Source of the DNA: Ideonella_A sp963843805
GTDB taxonomy: Bacteria > Pseudomonadota > Gammaproteobacteria > Burkholderiales > Burkholderiaceae_C
Direction of reading: 5' to 3'
Length of the DNA: 64,000 nucleotides
Assembly (NCBI GenBank): GCA_963843805.1
Contig: CAWJLY010000009.1
Coordinates: 744,001 to 808,000 of the forward strand
The position numbers and the translations under genes are program-made. This document shows, one piece after another, positions 46,647 to 55,450 of this stretch. Position 1 is the stretch's first letter. The number at the start of each line of letters is the position of its first letter. The notes below the pieces were generated by a model. The model was given only the letters and a program-made list of their open reading frames with translations. It was not told the origin of the DNA and made no database searches.

Positions 46647-47627
46647 ATGACCTTCCGCCGCCACTTCATGGCCGCAGCGCTTGCAGTTGCCTATCTCGGA
46701 CTGCCGACCAGCGTTTCCGCGCAGACCATCCTGAAAGCCGCCGACGTGCACCCGCCGGGCTACCCGAATGTGGTCGCAATTGAAAACCTGGGCAAGAAAT
46801 TCGAGGCGGCTACGGGTGGTCGCTACCAGCTGAAGATGTTTCCCGGTGGCGTGCTCGGTGCCGAGAAGGAGATGGTCGAGCAGACGCAGGTCGGCGCGAT
46901 CCAGATTGCTCGCATCTCGCTTGGCGTGCTCGGGCCGGTGGTTCCCGATGTCAATGTCTTCAACATGCCTTTCGTCTTTCGCAACGAAGCGCACATGCGC
47001 AAGGTCATCGATGGACCGATCGGCGACGAGTTGCTGAAGAAGATTACCGACAGCCCGGCCAAACTGGTCGGCCTGGGCTGGATGGACAGCGGCTCGCGCA
47101 GCCTTTATACAAAGACGCCGGTGCGCAAGATGGAAGACCTGAAGGGTCAGAAGATCCGCGTGATGGGCAATCCGCTGTTTCGCGACATGATGGTCGCGAT
47201 GGGTGGCAATGCGATCTCGATCGGCCACACCGAGGTGTTCACTGCGCTGCAAACCGGTGTCGTCGACGGCGCCGAGAACAACCCCCCGACCTTGTTCACC
47301 TCCAACCAGTACTCCGCGGGAATCAAGTATTACACCCAGACTCAGCACTTGATCATCCCGGAGATTTTCGTGATGTCCAAGGTGACCTGGGACAAGATGA
47401 CACCGGCCGATCATGAGCTGCTGAAGAAATTTTCTCGCGAAGCGCAGCTCGAGCAGCGCGCCTTGTGGGACAAGAGCGTTGCCGAATACACCACCCGGCT
47501 GAAGGCGGCGGGAATCGAGTGGATCGAGATGGACAAGAAGCCGTTCTACGATGCGACGGCGCCGGTCCGTGCGAAATACGGCGCCGACTACGCCGACTTG
47601 ATCAAGCGCATCAACGACGTCAACTGA
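46647..47627 (+). CDS. TRAP transporter substrate-binding protein DctP, second copy
   Basis: 326 aa, intact, exported (FMAAALAVAYLGLPTSVSAQ). Parallel to the DctP at 38046 throughout: ILKAADVHPPGYPNVVAIEN, FPGGVLGAEKEMVEQTQVGA, GLGWMDSGSRSLYTKTPV, VDGAENNPPTLFTSNQY, KPFYDATAPVRAKYG. AGGAGA lies before the ATG. No DctQ or DctM follows, so it may feed the DctQM pair 6 kb upstream with another ligand. Next gene is a hydroxyacid dehydrogenase 19 bp downstream, suggesting a hydroxy acid as substrate. Confidence 0.92.
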   Translation: MTFRRHFMAAALAVAYLGLPTSVSAQTILKAADVHPPGYPNVVAIENLGKKFEAATGGRYQLKMFPGGVLGAEKEMVEQTQVGAIQIARISLGVLGPVVPDVNVFNMPFVFRNEAHMRKVIDGPIGDELLKKITDSPAKLVGLGWMDSGSRSLYTKTPVRKMEDLKGQKIRVMGNPLFRDMMVAMGGNAISIGHTEVFTALQTGVVDGAENNPPTLFTSNQYSAGIKYYTQTQHLIIPEIFVMSKVTWDKMTPADHELLKKFSREAQLEQRALWDKSVAEYTTRLKAAGIEWIEMDKKPFYDATAPVRAKYGADYADLIKRINDVN

Positions 47628-47646
47628 TCCAGAACCAGGTACTCCC

Positions 47647-48657
47647 ATGCAGGTCAACCGATTCAGACCCACCATCCTCTTGTGTTTCACGCCGGAGGCG
47701 CGGGCCAACTACTACGGCGACAAGGCACTGGCCGGCTTGCAGGCGCTTGGAGAGGTGCGCCTGCATGAGTCCGATGAGGTGCTGCAAGGCGCATCGCTGG
47801 TGAGGGCGGCGGCCGGATGTCAGGTGGTGGTGAGTTATCGCAGTTCGCCCGCAGCCGCCGAGGTGTTTGCCGGCAGCCCCGACCTGGCCGTTTTCATGCG
47901 CTGTGCAATGGATATCCGCAACATCGATGTCGCGGCCGCCAGTGCTCACGGCGTGCTGGTGACCCATGCCAGCGCCGGCTTCATGAACTCGGTGTCCGAA
48001 TGGGTCATCGGCGCCTTGATCGATCTGGCGCGCGGCATCAGCGACAGCGTGTTGGCCTATCGCGCCGGCATCGAGCCGGCGGCTGTGGTCGGCCGCGAGT
48101 TGCGCGGCTCGACGCTCGGCATCATCGGTTATGGCCAGATCGGACGCCGGCTCGCCGAGTTGGGATTGGCGCTGGGAATGCGGGTGATCGTGGCTGACCC
48201 GGCGGCGACCGTGGCGCATCCGCAGATCACCCAGCTTGCGCTCGACGACCTGCTCGCTGAAGCTGATCATGTCGTCTGCCTCGCGCCCGCCCTGTCGACG
48301 ACTGAAAACCTGATGAACGCGAGACGTTTTGCGCTCATGAAGCGCGGGGCCGTTTTTGTCAACCCGTCGCGTGGCAGCTTGGTCGACGAAGACGCCTTGC
48401 TGCACGCGCTCGACAGCGGACAGCTCGCGGCCTGCGCGCTCGATGTCGGACGTGCACCCGACCAGATGCCGTCGCTTGCGCTGGCACGCCATCCGCGGGT
48501 CGTTGCCACACCGCATATCGGTGGTCTGACGCCGCCTGCAGCCGAGCATCAGGCGCTTGAAACCGTGGCGCAGCTGGCTGAATTGCTGCGTGGTGGCATG
48601 CCGGCTGGTGCGGCCAATCCCGACCATGCAACACGGCTCAGACAGCTGCTTGCGTAG
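47647..48657 (+). CDS. D-isomer-specific 2-hydroxyacid dehydrogenase
   Basis: NAD(P)-dependent dehydrogenase, 336 aa. NAD-binding motif LGIIGYGQIGRRLAELGLAL; then AEADHVVCLAPALSTTENLM, the arginine motif FVNPSRGSLVDEDALLHAL, and the catalytic His in ATPHIGGLT. The usual catalytic Glu after the Arg motif (normally in D-V-F-x-x-E-P) is altered: CALDVGRAPDQMP. It shares an operon with the second DctP. It could act on glyoxylate/hydroxypyruvate or phosphoglycerate-like substrates; not determined. Confidence 0.85.
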   Translation: MQVNRFRPTILLCFTPEARANYYGDKALAGLQALGEVRLHESDEVLQGASLVRAAAGCQVVVSYRSSPAAAEVFAGSPDLAVFMRCAMDIRNIDVAAASAHGVLVTHASAGFMNSVSEWVIGALIDLARGISDSVLAYRAGIEPAAVVGRELRGSTLGIIGYGQIGRRLAELGLALGMRVIVADPAATVAHPQITQLALDDLLAEADHVVCLAPALSTTENLMNARRFALMKRGAVFVNPSRGSLVDEDALLHALDSGQLAACALDVGRAPDQMPSLALARHPRVVATPHIGGLTPPAAEHQALETVAQLAELLRGGMPAGAANPDHATRLRQLLA

Positions 48658-48675
48658 GCCGCATCCCGAACCACC

Positions 48676-48996
48676 TCACTCGATCGCCAGCCAGACCCTC
48701 GCGCCCTCGATCTTCACCGGATAGCTGCGGATTGCTTCAGTAACCGGTGCGCAGGCGGGCAGGCCGCTGCGGATATCGAAACGGCCCTGATGCATCGGGC
48801 ACTCGATTTCGTAGCCTTCGAGGAAGCCGTCACACAACTCGGCCTGTCCGTGACTGCAGATGTTGTCGGTGGCATAGATCTCGCCGGCAACACCATACAA
48901 CGCGACCGGTCGGCCTGCGACGACGATTCCGATGACGTCATCGGCCGGGACGTCATCGACTGCTGCCGCGTCGACCCAGGCTTTGTCGCTGCTCAT
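48676..48996 (-). CDS. Rieske-type ferredoxin of a ring-hydroxylating oxygenase
   Basis: 106 aa electron carrier with one [2Fe-2S] Rieske cluster: CSHG (residues near 45) and CPMH (in EIECPMHQGRFD) give the Cys-His pairs. Starts MSSDKAWVDAAAVDDVPADD. Third gene of the minus-strand order alpha, beta, ferredoxin, with 11 bp to the beta subunit. It resembles NagAb-type ferredoxins. No NADH-ferredoxin reductase is adjacent. Confidence 0.9.
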   Translation of the reverse strand: MSSDKAWVDAAAVDDVPADDVIGIVVAGRPVALYGVAGEIYATDNICSHGQAELCDGFLEGYEIECPMHQGRFDIRSGLPACAPVTEAIRSYPVKIEGARVWLAIE

Positions 48997-49007
48997 TGGA
49001 GGGCACC

Positions 49008-49487
49008 TCAGATCGGATAGATGATGGAATTGGGGATCATCTCGCTGTCGTAGACGACGAGCTTGGATTCGAACTTCAACCCTTGTGTCGTGCGAACCAC
49101 TACATCGATCGAGCGGCCCACATTGAACACCGTCGACAGCTCGGACAACTTGGTGCGAAAGACCGCATAGTTGGCCTCGCATTCGAACCGATCGGTATCG
49201 GCCTTGCGAACCAGCGGCGCGCCGACCACCAGGCGTTGGTAATACGGGTCGTGAAACAGGGTTTCGCGGATGCCGTAGACACGGTCTTTCAGCATGCCCT
49301 TGCTCTCGAACGACAGTGTGGCCAATGGAAATCCGCGTTCGAAGTTTTCACGTGGCTGCAAGCGGTAGCTGCAGTCGTCGATAAAAAACTCGGGCCACAG
49401 ATCCCAGTTGCCCGAACTCAGTGCGGCGGCATATTCGGCATAGAGCTGGCTCAGGTCGACATGGTCGCGTGGATCGATACGGATCAT
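49008..49487 (-). CDS. aromatic ring-hydroxylating oxygenase small (beta) subunit, NagH-like
   Basis: 159 aa, NTF2-like beta subunit that supports the hexameric oxygenase. Family features: YAEYAAALSSGNWDLWPEFF, IDDCSYRLQPRENFERGFPL, SKGMLKDRVYGIRETLFHDP. Start overlaps the end of the alpha subunit gene by 4 bp (ATGA). Confidence 0.9.
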   Translation of the reverse strand: MIRIDPRDHVDLSQLYAEYAAALSSGNWDLWPEFFIDDCSYRLQPRENFERGFPLATLSFESKGMLKDRVYGIRETLFHDPYYQRLVVGAPLVRKADTDRFECEANYAVFRTKLSELSTVFNVGRSIDVVVRTTQGLKFESKLVVYDSEMIPNSIIYPI

Positions 49488-50779
49488 GATTCCATCACCT
49501 CACGCCAGTAGCGGTACATGCCACGGATCAGCGTCTCGGTGACCATGTGATCGGTATCGCCGACATCGCGTCCGCCCAGTTCAGCCAGCGTGCGGTGGAA
49601 TGGCTTCTGCTCGAAGCCTTTCTGCGACAACTCGATCACCTCGCCGTCGTCAGCCGAGACAAAGCCGGCCGGGCCGAACAGGTTGGCCTGGCGCAGTCGC
49701 CGCTGCGTCATCTCGTCGCTGTCGTCGGCGAAACCGAAATGGGTCCAGACGAAATCGAAGCTGCCGACGCCACTGGGCTGGATGTGCCGGGTCGAGACAC
49801 TGTTGACCTGCTGCTGCAGGATCACGCTGGGGAACAGCGTGGTCATCACCGCGGTGGGGACCGAAGCCCCGCCGCTCGGCGCGTCACTGCCCGGGCCCGC
49901 CCACCAGGCCTCCGGCACGATGTCGAGAAAGCGCGGATCGTGGAGCTGCATGCTTTCCTTGAAGCTTGCGACCTGGGTCACCTGGTCGGCCCGGCCGCTG
50001 GCGCCACGGGTCGAGATCATGGCGGCGTGGCGATGATGCGCGTCCATCTTCAGCTCGGATTTGTTGTCGGCGCGCCAGAGGCCGAAGGTAACGAACCAGG
50101 TATGCAGCAGTCCGGGGTGATACGGGTCCTTGATGTTCTCCTGCATCAGCTTCCAGTTGCCCGGAATGCGTTGCCGGTTGTAGCCCAGAATCTTCAGCTT
50201 GCGGCCGTTGAACAGGCGGTCGAAGTAGCCGAGGATCGTCGGTCCGATGAAATCTTCGAACGCTTCGACATCGGGGTCGAACGATGCAAAGACAACCCCG
50301 CCACGGCAAGCCACGCGCAGCTTGTTGAGGCCGTGTTCGGCGGGTTTGAAATCGGCCGGCATGCCGCCGTTGATGCGGCCGTCCTGCTTGACACCGCGGC
50401 GGAATGGCACTCCCTGCAGGTCACCCTGCAGGCTGTAGTTCCATTGGTGATACGGGCAGACGAATTCCTTGCGATTGCCGTGGCGCTCGCGGCAAAATTG
50501 CATGCCGCGGTGAGCGCAGACGTTTTCGACCACATTGATTGCGCCGTCGTTGTCGCGCACCATGATCACCGAGCGCTCACCGATCACCGTGCGCTTGAAA
50601 TCCCCGGCGTCCGGCACCTCGGCCTCGAGCCCGACATAACACCAGTGCTTGCGATAGAAAAAGCGCTCGAGCTCGCGGCGATGTTGCTCGGCGCCGGTAT
50701 AGGCCATGAATGGAATCCGGCTTGTCCCGTCGGTTTCCCAATCGATCTGCGGCGGAAAGACAGTGGCGGTGGTGTCCAT
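49484..50779 (-). CDS. aromatic ring-hydroxylating oxygenase large (alpha) subunit, salicylate 5-hydroxylase-like
   Basis: 431 aa catalytic subunit. Rieske cluster: CAHRGMQFCRERHGN then CPYHQWNYSLQGDLQG (C-x-H, C-x2-H). Mononuclear iron site: the bridging Asp and His pair in NIKDPYHPGLLHTWF, with a later Asp. The stretch VENVCAHRG, GVPFRRGVKQDGRINGGMP and LKILGYNRQRIPGNWKLMQE reads very like salicylate 5-hydroxylase NagG as I remember it. It would then make gentisate from salicylate, but an analogous monohydroxylation of another aryl acid is possible. It lies divergently to hpaR/hpaG operon genes. Confidence 0.88.
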   Translation of the reverse strand: MDTTATVFPPQIDWETDGTSRIPFMAYTGAEQHRRELERFFYRKHWCYVGLEAEVPDAGDFKRTVIGERSVIMVRDNDGAINVVENVCAHRGMQFCRERHGNRKEFVCPYHQWNYSLQGDLQGVPFRRGVKQDGRINGGMPADFKPAEHGLNKLRVACRGGVVFASFDPDVEAFEDFIGPTILGYFDRLFNGRKLKILGYNRQRIPGNWKLMQENIKDPYHPGLLHTWFVTFGLWRADNKSELKMDAHHRHAAMISTRGASGRADQVTQVASFKESMQLHDPRFLDIVPEAWWAGPGSDAPSGGASVPTAVMTTLFPSVILQQQVNSVSTRHIQPSGVGSFDFVWTHFGFADDSDEMTQRRLRQANLFGPAGFVSADDGEVIELSQKGFEQKPFHRTLAELGGRDVGDTDHMVTETLIRGMYRYWREVMES

Positions 50780-50876
50780 GCAGGCCTCGGCTTCAGGTCG
50801 TTTCAGTCACGCGAATGACGTGTCCATCGATCATCGCAGTTTCACTCAAGATGCGCGCGCTGGCGCCGGCACCGAA

Positions 50877-51353
50877 TCATTCGTCGCTGCCGTCGGGCGG
50901 GCCGAGCACCGCTGCGAGATCGTCCAACAAGGAATGAAGTTCGTTGGTCAGGCGGGGGCCGAGCCGGCCCTCGATGTCGGCGTAGGCGGCTTCGATCTGC
51001 GGCGCCATTCGGGCGGCCAGCACCTTGCTCTTGTTGGTCAACGAAACCTTGACCCGGCGTTGATCATGAACGAGCCGCTGACGCCGCACCAGACCGAGCT
51101 CGTCCATTCGCGCCAGCACACCGGCCAGGCTCGGGCTCGAAATTGCGCACACGGCAACCATCTCGCGAGGTTCGAGTGGCCCGGTATCGAGCAGGGCGCG
51201 GATGATTCGCCATTGCTGTTCGGTCAGGCCATGTTGGTTCAGGATCGGCCGGAAGAACGCGAGGATCCGTTCGCGCGCCTGCAACATCAACAAAGGCAAG
51301 TTGGGGCGCGCAATCGGCGGCGCGGCGGTGGTTCGGGTGGCGGGCTTGGCCAT
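50877..51353 (-). CDS. hpaR: MarR family repressor of the homoprotocatechuate operon
   Basis: 158 aa. Resembles HpaR of E. coli: LLMLQARERILAFFRPILNQ, HGLTEQQWRIIRALLDTG, SSPSLAGVLARMDELGLVRR, VHDQRRVKVSLT. The start is the ATG giving MAKPATRTTAAPP, with an upstream ATG as alternative. Oriented opposite to hpaG1, with a likely operator in the shared spacer. Ligand in homologues is 3,4-dihydroxyphenylacetate or related hydroxyphenylacetates. Confidence 0.87.
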   Translation of the reverse strand: MAKPATRTTAAPPIARPNLPLLMLQARERILAFFRPILNQHGLTEQQWRIIRALLDTGPLEPREMVAVCAISSPSLAGVLARMDELGLVRRQRLVHDQRRVKVSLTNKSKVLAARMAPQIEAAYADIEGRLGPRLTNELHSLLDDLAAVLGPPDGSDE

Positions 51354-51406
51354 GCAGCGCGGGCTCCGATGATTCACGTCGATCGACCATCTGCGGGTTG
51401 ATCATA

Positions 51407-51443
51407 TTGACTCATTCACATGTCAGCCATTATATTGTTAACA
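51407..51443 (+). promoter_or_regulatory. hpaG1 promoter with palindrome
   Basis: A sigma70-like promoter: -35 TTGACT (51407-51412), 17-bp spacer, -10 TTATAT (51430-51435). It is followed by the perfect 8-bp palindrome TGTTAACA (51436-51443), where a MarR-type repressor such as HpaR would block the polymerase. The surrounding 70 bp are unusually AT-rich for this genome. It is 32 bp upstream of the hpaG1 start. Confidence 0.6.
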
Positions 51444-51474
51444 TCTTAGCGAAAGAGTCGGTTCGACCGTTCAG

Positions 51475-52173
51475 ATGCAGATTTTCTTCGATCGCCGTTT
51501 CGAGTTCGCGCCTTGGCGCCTGTCGGGCGCCGTCTATGGCAATCTGCTCAACGACCGCGCTGCGCTGGCCGCGCTGGGCGATGCGGTCGACGTGCCGCCC
51601 TACAAGGCGCCGCCCGCTGCGCCGGTCCTGTTCATCAAGCCGCGCAATACGCTGGCGCCCAGCGGAGCGGCAATCGCTGTCCCGGGCGACGCCGGTGAGA
51701 TCGAGATCGGCGCGTCGCTTGGCATCGTCATCGGCAGCGCCACCTGCCGGGTCAGTGCCGAACACGCCATGAGTCAGGTGGCCGGCTGGACGCTGGTTGC
51801 CGATCTGAGCATCGCGCACGGCCTGTTCTATCGCCCGAGCGTGCGCTTCAAGGCGCTTGATGGCTCGTGCCTGATCGGGCCCGTGGTCGCCGCACGCGAG
51901 TTCATCGGCAACCCGGACGCCCTGCAGTTGACCGTGTCGGTCGACGGCGAGCGGGTGCATTCGGCATCCACTTCGGGCATGCGTCGTTCAGCCGCTCGAC
52001 TGCTGCAGGATGTCAGCGATTTCATGACATTGCAGCCGGGCGATATCCTGCTGCTCGGGGTGTCTGCCGGTGCACCGCGGGTGGCTGCAGGCCACACTTT
52101 TTCGATCGAGGCGAGCGGCTTGGGAACACTCTCAGGCCGGCTGATCGCCGAGCCGGCGCGCGGCGGCATATGA
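51475..52173 (+). CDS. hpaG1: homoprotocatechuate pathway decarboxylase/isomerase, N-terminal half protein
   Basis: 232 aa, fumarylacetoacetate hydrolase fold. With HpaG2 it corresponds to the two halves of the fused HpaG of E. coli (2-hydroxyhepta-2,4-diene-1,7-dioate isomerase and 5-carboxymethyl-2-oxo-hex-3-ene-1,7-dioate decarboxylase). Visible: LFIKPRNTLAPSGAAIAVPG and GASLGIVIGSATCRVSAEHA, with the metal-binding acidic residues of the FAH fold (EIEIGASLG). First gene of the operon; stop overlaps the next ATG (ATATGA). Confidence 0.85.
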   Translation: MQIFFDRRFEFAPWRLSGAVYGNLLNDRAALAALGDAVDVPPYKAPPAAPVLFIKPRNTLAPSGAAIAVPGDAGEIEIGASLGIVIGSATCRVSAEHAMSQVAGWTLVADLSIAHGLFYRPSVRFKALDGSCLIGPVVAAREFIGNPDALQLTVSVDGERVHSASTSGMRRSAARLLQDVSDFMTLQPGDILLLGVSAGAPRVAAGHTFSIEASGLGTLSGRLIAEPARGGI

Positions 52174-52937
52174 AGACAGCACGAGTCGCCTACGCCGGAG
52201 CGATTCACGAGGCCCGGCCGCACGAAGCGGGACTGCGGCTCGTCGATGGCCGTGTGCTCGCCGAGCGCGACGTCGTGTGGTTGCCGCCCTTCGATGTCGG
52301 CACCATCATTGCCCTCGGGCTCAACTACGCCGATCACGTCAAGGAACTCGCCAAGGAGCTGACCGTCACGGCCAAGGACGAGCCGCTGGTTTTTCTCAAG
52401 GGACCGGGCTCGTTGATCGGTCATCGCGGGTTCACACGTCGGCCGAACGACGTCACCTTCATGCATTACGAATGCGAACTGGCCGTTGTCATCGGCGCAA
52501 CGGCGCGTCATGTGAAGCGCGCCGATGCAATGAATCATGTTGCAGGCTACACCGTATGCAACGACTACGCGTTCCGCGACTACCTGGAAAACTGGTATCG
52601 GCCGAACCTGCGGGTGAAGAACCGCGACGGCGGTACCGTGATCGGACCCTGGCTGGTCGATGCCGCTGATATCGACGATCCGCATGCCCTGATGCTGCGC
52701 ACGGTTGTCAATGGCCGTCAGACACAACAGGGCAATACGTCCGACATGGTCAACGACATTCCGTCACTGATCGAATACCTCAGCAGCTTCATGAGCCTGA
52801 GCGCTGGTGACGTGATCCTGACCGGCACGCCCGACGGCGTGGTCAATGTCGATGTCGGCGACGAAGTGGTAGCCGAGATCGACGGCGTCGGCCGGCTGGT
52901 CAATACCATCATCGGCGATCAGCCGTTTGGCCGCTGA
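52170..52937 (+). CDS. hpaG2: homoprotocatechuate pathway isomerase/decarboxylase, C-terminal half protein
   Basis: 255 aa, FAH-fold partner of HpaG1. Conserved parts: IIALGLNYADHVKELAKEL, PLVFLKGPGSLIGHRG, FMHYECELAVVIGATARHVK with the E-x-E metal ligands, CNDYAFRDYLENWYRPNLR, GDVILTGTPDGVVNVDVGDE. Followed by hpaE 12 bp later with GGAG at its start. Confidence 0.88.
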   Translation: MKTARVAYAGAIHEARPHEAGLRLVDGRVLAERDVVWLPPFDVGTIIALGLNYADHVKELAKELTVTAKDEPLVFLKGPGSLIGHRGFTRRPNDVTFMHYECELAVVIGATARHVKRADAMNHVAGYTVCNDYAFRDYLENWYRPNLRVKNRDGGTVIGPWLVDAADIDDPHALMLRTVVNGRQTQQGNTSDMVNDIPSLIEYLSSFMSLSAGDVILTGTPDGVVNVDVGDEVVAEIDGVGRLVNTIIGDQPFGR

Positions 52938-52949
52938 CGGAGACTTCGA

Positions 52950-54413
52950 ATGCGCATCCAGCATCTGATCGACGGCAAGGCCGTCGAGAGCCGTGATTAT
53001 TTCGAGACCATCAATCCGGCCACGCAGGAGGTACTGGCCGAAGTGGCTTCGGCCGGTGAGGCTGAGGTCAACGCCGCGGTTGCCGCGGCCAAGGCCGCGT
53101 TCCCGAAGTGGGCTGGTCTGCCGGCGACCGAACGCGCGCGCTTGATGCGTCGGCTCGGCGAGCTGATTGCCGCCAATGTGCCGGAAATCGCGCGCACCGA
53201 AACCATGGATGCCGGCCAGGTGATTGCACAAACCGGCAAGCAGCTGATTCCGCGGGCAGCCGACAACTTTCACTATTTCGCCGAGATGTGCACCCGGGTC
53301 GACGGCCATACGTATCCGACGCCAACCCATCTGAACTACACCCTGTTCCATCCGGTCGGCGTCTGTGCGTTGATCAGCCCCTGGAATGTGCCGTTCATGA
53401 CCGCCACCTGGAAAGTTGCACCTGCGCTGGCGTTCGGCAATACCGCCGTATTGAAGATGAGCGAGCTGTCGCCGCTGAGCGCCGCGCGGCTCGGCGAGCT
53501 GGCGCTGGAAGCGGGAATCCCGGCCGGCGTGCTGAACCTGGTGCACGGCTATGGCAAGCAAGCCGGCGAGCCCTTGTGCCGCCACCCCGATGTGCGGGCG
53601 ATCTCGTTCACCGGCAGCACGGTCACCGGCAACCGCATCGTGCAGGCCGCCGGCCTGAAGAAGTTCAGCATGGAGCTCGGCGGCAAAAGCCCGTTCGTGA
53701 TCTTCGACGATGCCGACCAGGCGCGTGCGCTCGATGCTGCAATCTTCATGATCTTCAGCAACAACGGCGAGCGCTGCACCGCCGGCAGCCGGATCCTGAT
53801 TCAGCAGAGCATCTATGCCGATTTCGTGCAGAAGTTCGTCGAGCGCGCCAAGCGGATTCAGGTTGGCGATCCGCTGGATGAAAAGACCATCGTCGGCCCG
53901 ATGATCAGCCAGGCGCATCTGGCCAAGGTGCGTGCTTATATCGAGCTCGGGACGAAAGAAGGCGCGTCGATGTTGTGTGGCGGGCTCGACGCGCCGGAAT
54001 TGCCGGCAGCGGTGGCCAAAGGCAATTTCGTCAAGCCCACGGTGTTTGCCGATGTCGACAACCGGATGCGGATTGCGCAGGAAGAAATTTTCGGTCCGGT
54101 GGCCTGCCTGATTCCGTTTTCGGACGAGGCCGATGCGATCGCCAAGAGCAACGACATCGCCTACGGGCTGTCCAGTTATGTCTGGACCGAAAACCTCGGC
54201 CGCGCACACCGCGTAGCCGCCGCCATCGAGGCCGGCATGTGTTTTGTCAACAGCCAGAATGTGCGCGACCTGCGGCAGCCATTCGGCGGCACCAAGGCCA
54301 GCGGTACCGGGCGCGAAGGCGGAACCTGGAGCTACGAGGTTTTTCTGGAGCCGAAGAATGTAGCGGTGAGCCTCGGTTCACATCACATTCCGCATTGGGG
54401 AACGGCGGCGTGA
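52950..54413 (+). CDS. hpaE: 5-carboxymethyl-2-hydroxymuconate semialdehyde dehydrogenase
   Basis: NAD-dependent aldehyde dehydrogenase, 487 aa, oxidising the ring-cleavage product CHMS. Motifs: INPATQEVLAEVASAGEAEV, CALISPWNVPFMTATWKVAP, catalytic Glu in MELGGKSPFVIFDDAD, catalytic Cys in FSNNGERCTAGSRILIQ, cofactor motif FTGSTVTGNRIVQAAGLKK. The C-terminal NVRDLRQPFGGTKASGTGRE is diagnostic of HpaE. Operon gene 3. Confidence 0.93.
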   Translation: MRIQHLIDGKAVESRDYFETINPATQEVLAEVASAGEAEVNAAVAAAKAAFPKWAGLPATERARLMRRLGELIAANVPEIARTETMDAGQVIAQTGKQLIPRAADNFHYFAEMCTRVDGHTYPTPTHLNYTLFHPVGVCALISPWNVPFMTATWKVAPALAFGNTAVLKMSELSPLSAARLGELALEAGIPAGVLNLVHGYGKQAGEPLCRHPDVRAISFTGSTVTGNRIVQAAGLKKFSMELGGKSPFVIFDDADQARALDAAIFMIFSNNGERCTAGSRILIQQSIYADFVQKFVERAKRIQVGDPLDEKTIVGPMISQAHLAKVRAYIELGTKEGASMLCGGLDAPELPAAVAKGNFVKPTVFADVDNRMRIAQEEIFGPVACLIPFSDEADAIAKSNDIAYGLSSYVWTENLGRAHRVAAAIEAGMCFVNSQNVRDLRQPFGGTKASGTGREGGTWSYEVFLEPKNVAVSLGSHHIPHWGTAA

Positions 54414-54505
54414 AGCGTCGCTGCTGCCCATGGGTGACATGGTGCCCGTCCCAACCCTCCCCCGAGGGGCGGGCGTACGACGCTCGAGATCCGTGGAGAT
54501 ACCGA

Positions 54506-55423
54506 ATGGGCACGCTAGCGCTTGCGGCCAAGATCACCCATGTGCCGTCGATGTTTCTGAGCGAGATCGACGGTCCGGGCAAAGGCAGGCGGCAGGCGGC
54601 GATCGACGGGCATGTCGAGATCGGTCGGCGATGCCGCGCGCTTGGCGTTGACACCATGGTTGTTCTCGACACCCATTGGCTGGTCAATGCCGATTACCAC
54701 ATCAATTGCGCACCGCACTACAAAGGTGTCTACACCAGCAACGAACTGCCGCATTTCATTGCCAACCTGGCCTACGAGCTCGACGGCAACCCTCAGCTGG
54801 GCATCGCGATGGCCGACGAGGCGAATACCCGCGGCGTGACAACCCGCGCCCATCCGGCAACCACGCTGGCGCCCGAATACGGCACGCTGGTTCCGATGCG
54901 CTACATGAATGCCGACCGCCACTTCAAGGTGGTGTCGGTCTCTGCACTGTGTCAGGTTCACTACCTTGCGGAGAGTGCCCGCCTGGGCTGGGCCATCCGC
55001 CGGGCGGTCGAAGACCGCTACGACGGAACGGTGGCGTTGTTCGCCAGCGGCTCGCTGAGCCACCGCTTCGCGCAGAACGGCAGCGCCGACGACTACCGCG
55101 ACAAGATGTGGAGCCCGTTCCTGGAGCGGCTCGACCGCAGCGTGGTCGAGATGTGGCAGCGCGGCGAATGGGGTGATTTCTGCGACATGTTGCCCGAATA
55201 CGCTGCCAAGGGTCACGGCGAAGGTTTCATGCACGATACGGCGATGCTGCTCGGGGCGCTGGGCTGGAACCACTACGATGGATGCGTCGAAGTGATCACG
55301 CCGATGTTTCCGAGTTCGGGAACCGGGCAGATCAATGCCGTTTTCCCGGTCACTTCGATGCCCCGTGATCTGCCCGGAATCGGCCAGCCGCGCACACCGG
55401 CGCCGCCCGGCGGCCGCCTTTGA
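54506..55423 (+). CDS. hpaD: 3,4-dihydroxyphenylacetate 2,3-dioxygenase
   Basis: Extradiol dioxygenase of the LigB superfamily, 305 aa, opening the ring of homoprotocatechuate. Start MGTLALAAKITHVPSMFLSE is nearly identical in style to E. coli HpaD. Metal-ligand histidines are expected in ITHVPSM and TMVVLDTHWLVNADYHINCA, and the acid/base His in FASGSLSHRF. The C-terminus has MLLGALGWNHYDGCVEVITP and FPSSGTGQINAVFP. A 92-bp gap separates it from hpaE. Confidence 0.93.
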   Translation: MGTLALAAKITHVPSMFLSEIDGPGKGRRQAAIDGHVEIGRRCRALGVDTMVVLDTHWLVNADYHINCAPHYKGVYTSNELPHFIANLAYELDGNPQLGIAMADEANTRGVTTRAHPATTLAPEYGTLVPMRYMNADRHFKVVSVSALCQVHYLAESARLGWAIRRAVEDRYDGTVALFASGSLSHRFAQNGSADDYRDKMWSPFLERLDRSVVEMWQRGEWGDFCDMLPEYAAKGHGEGFMHDTAMLLGALGWNHYDGCVEVITPMFPSSGTGQINAVFPVTSMPRDLPGIGQPRTPAPPGGRL

Positions 55424-55450
55424 CCGCCGCTCTTGACGAACAGGATCCTG

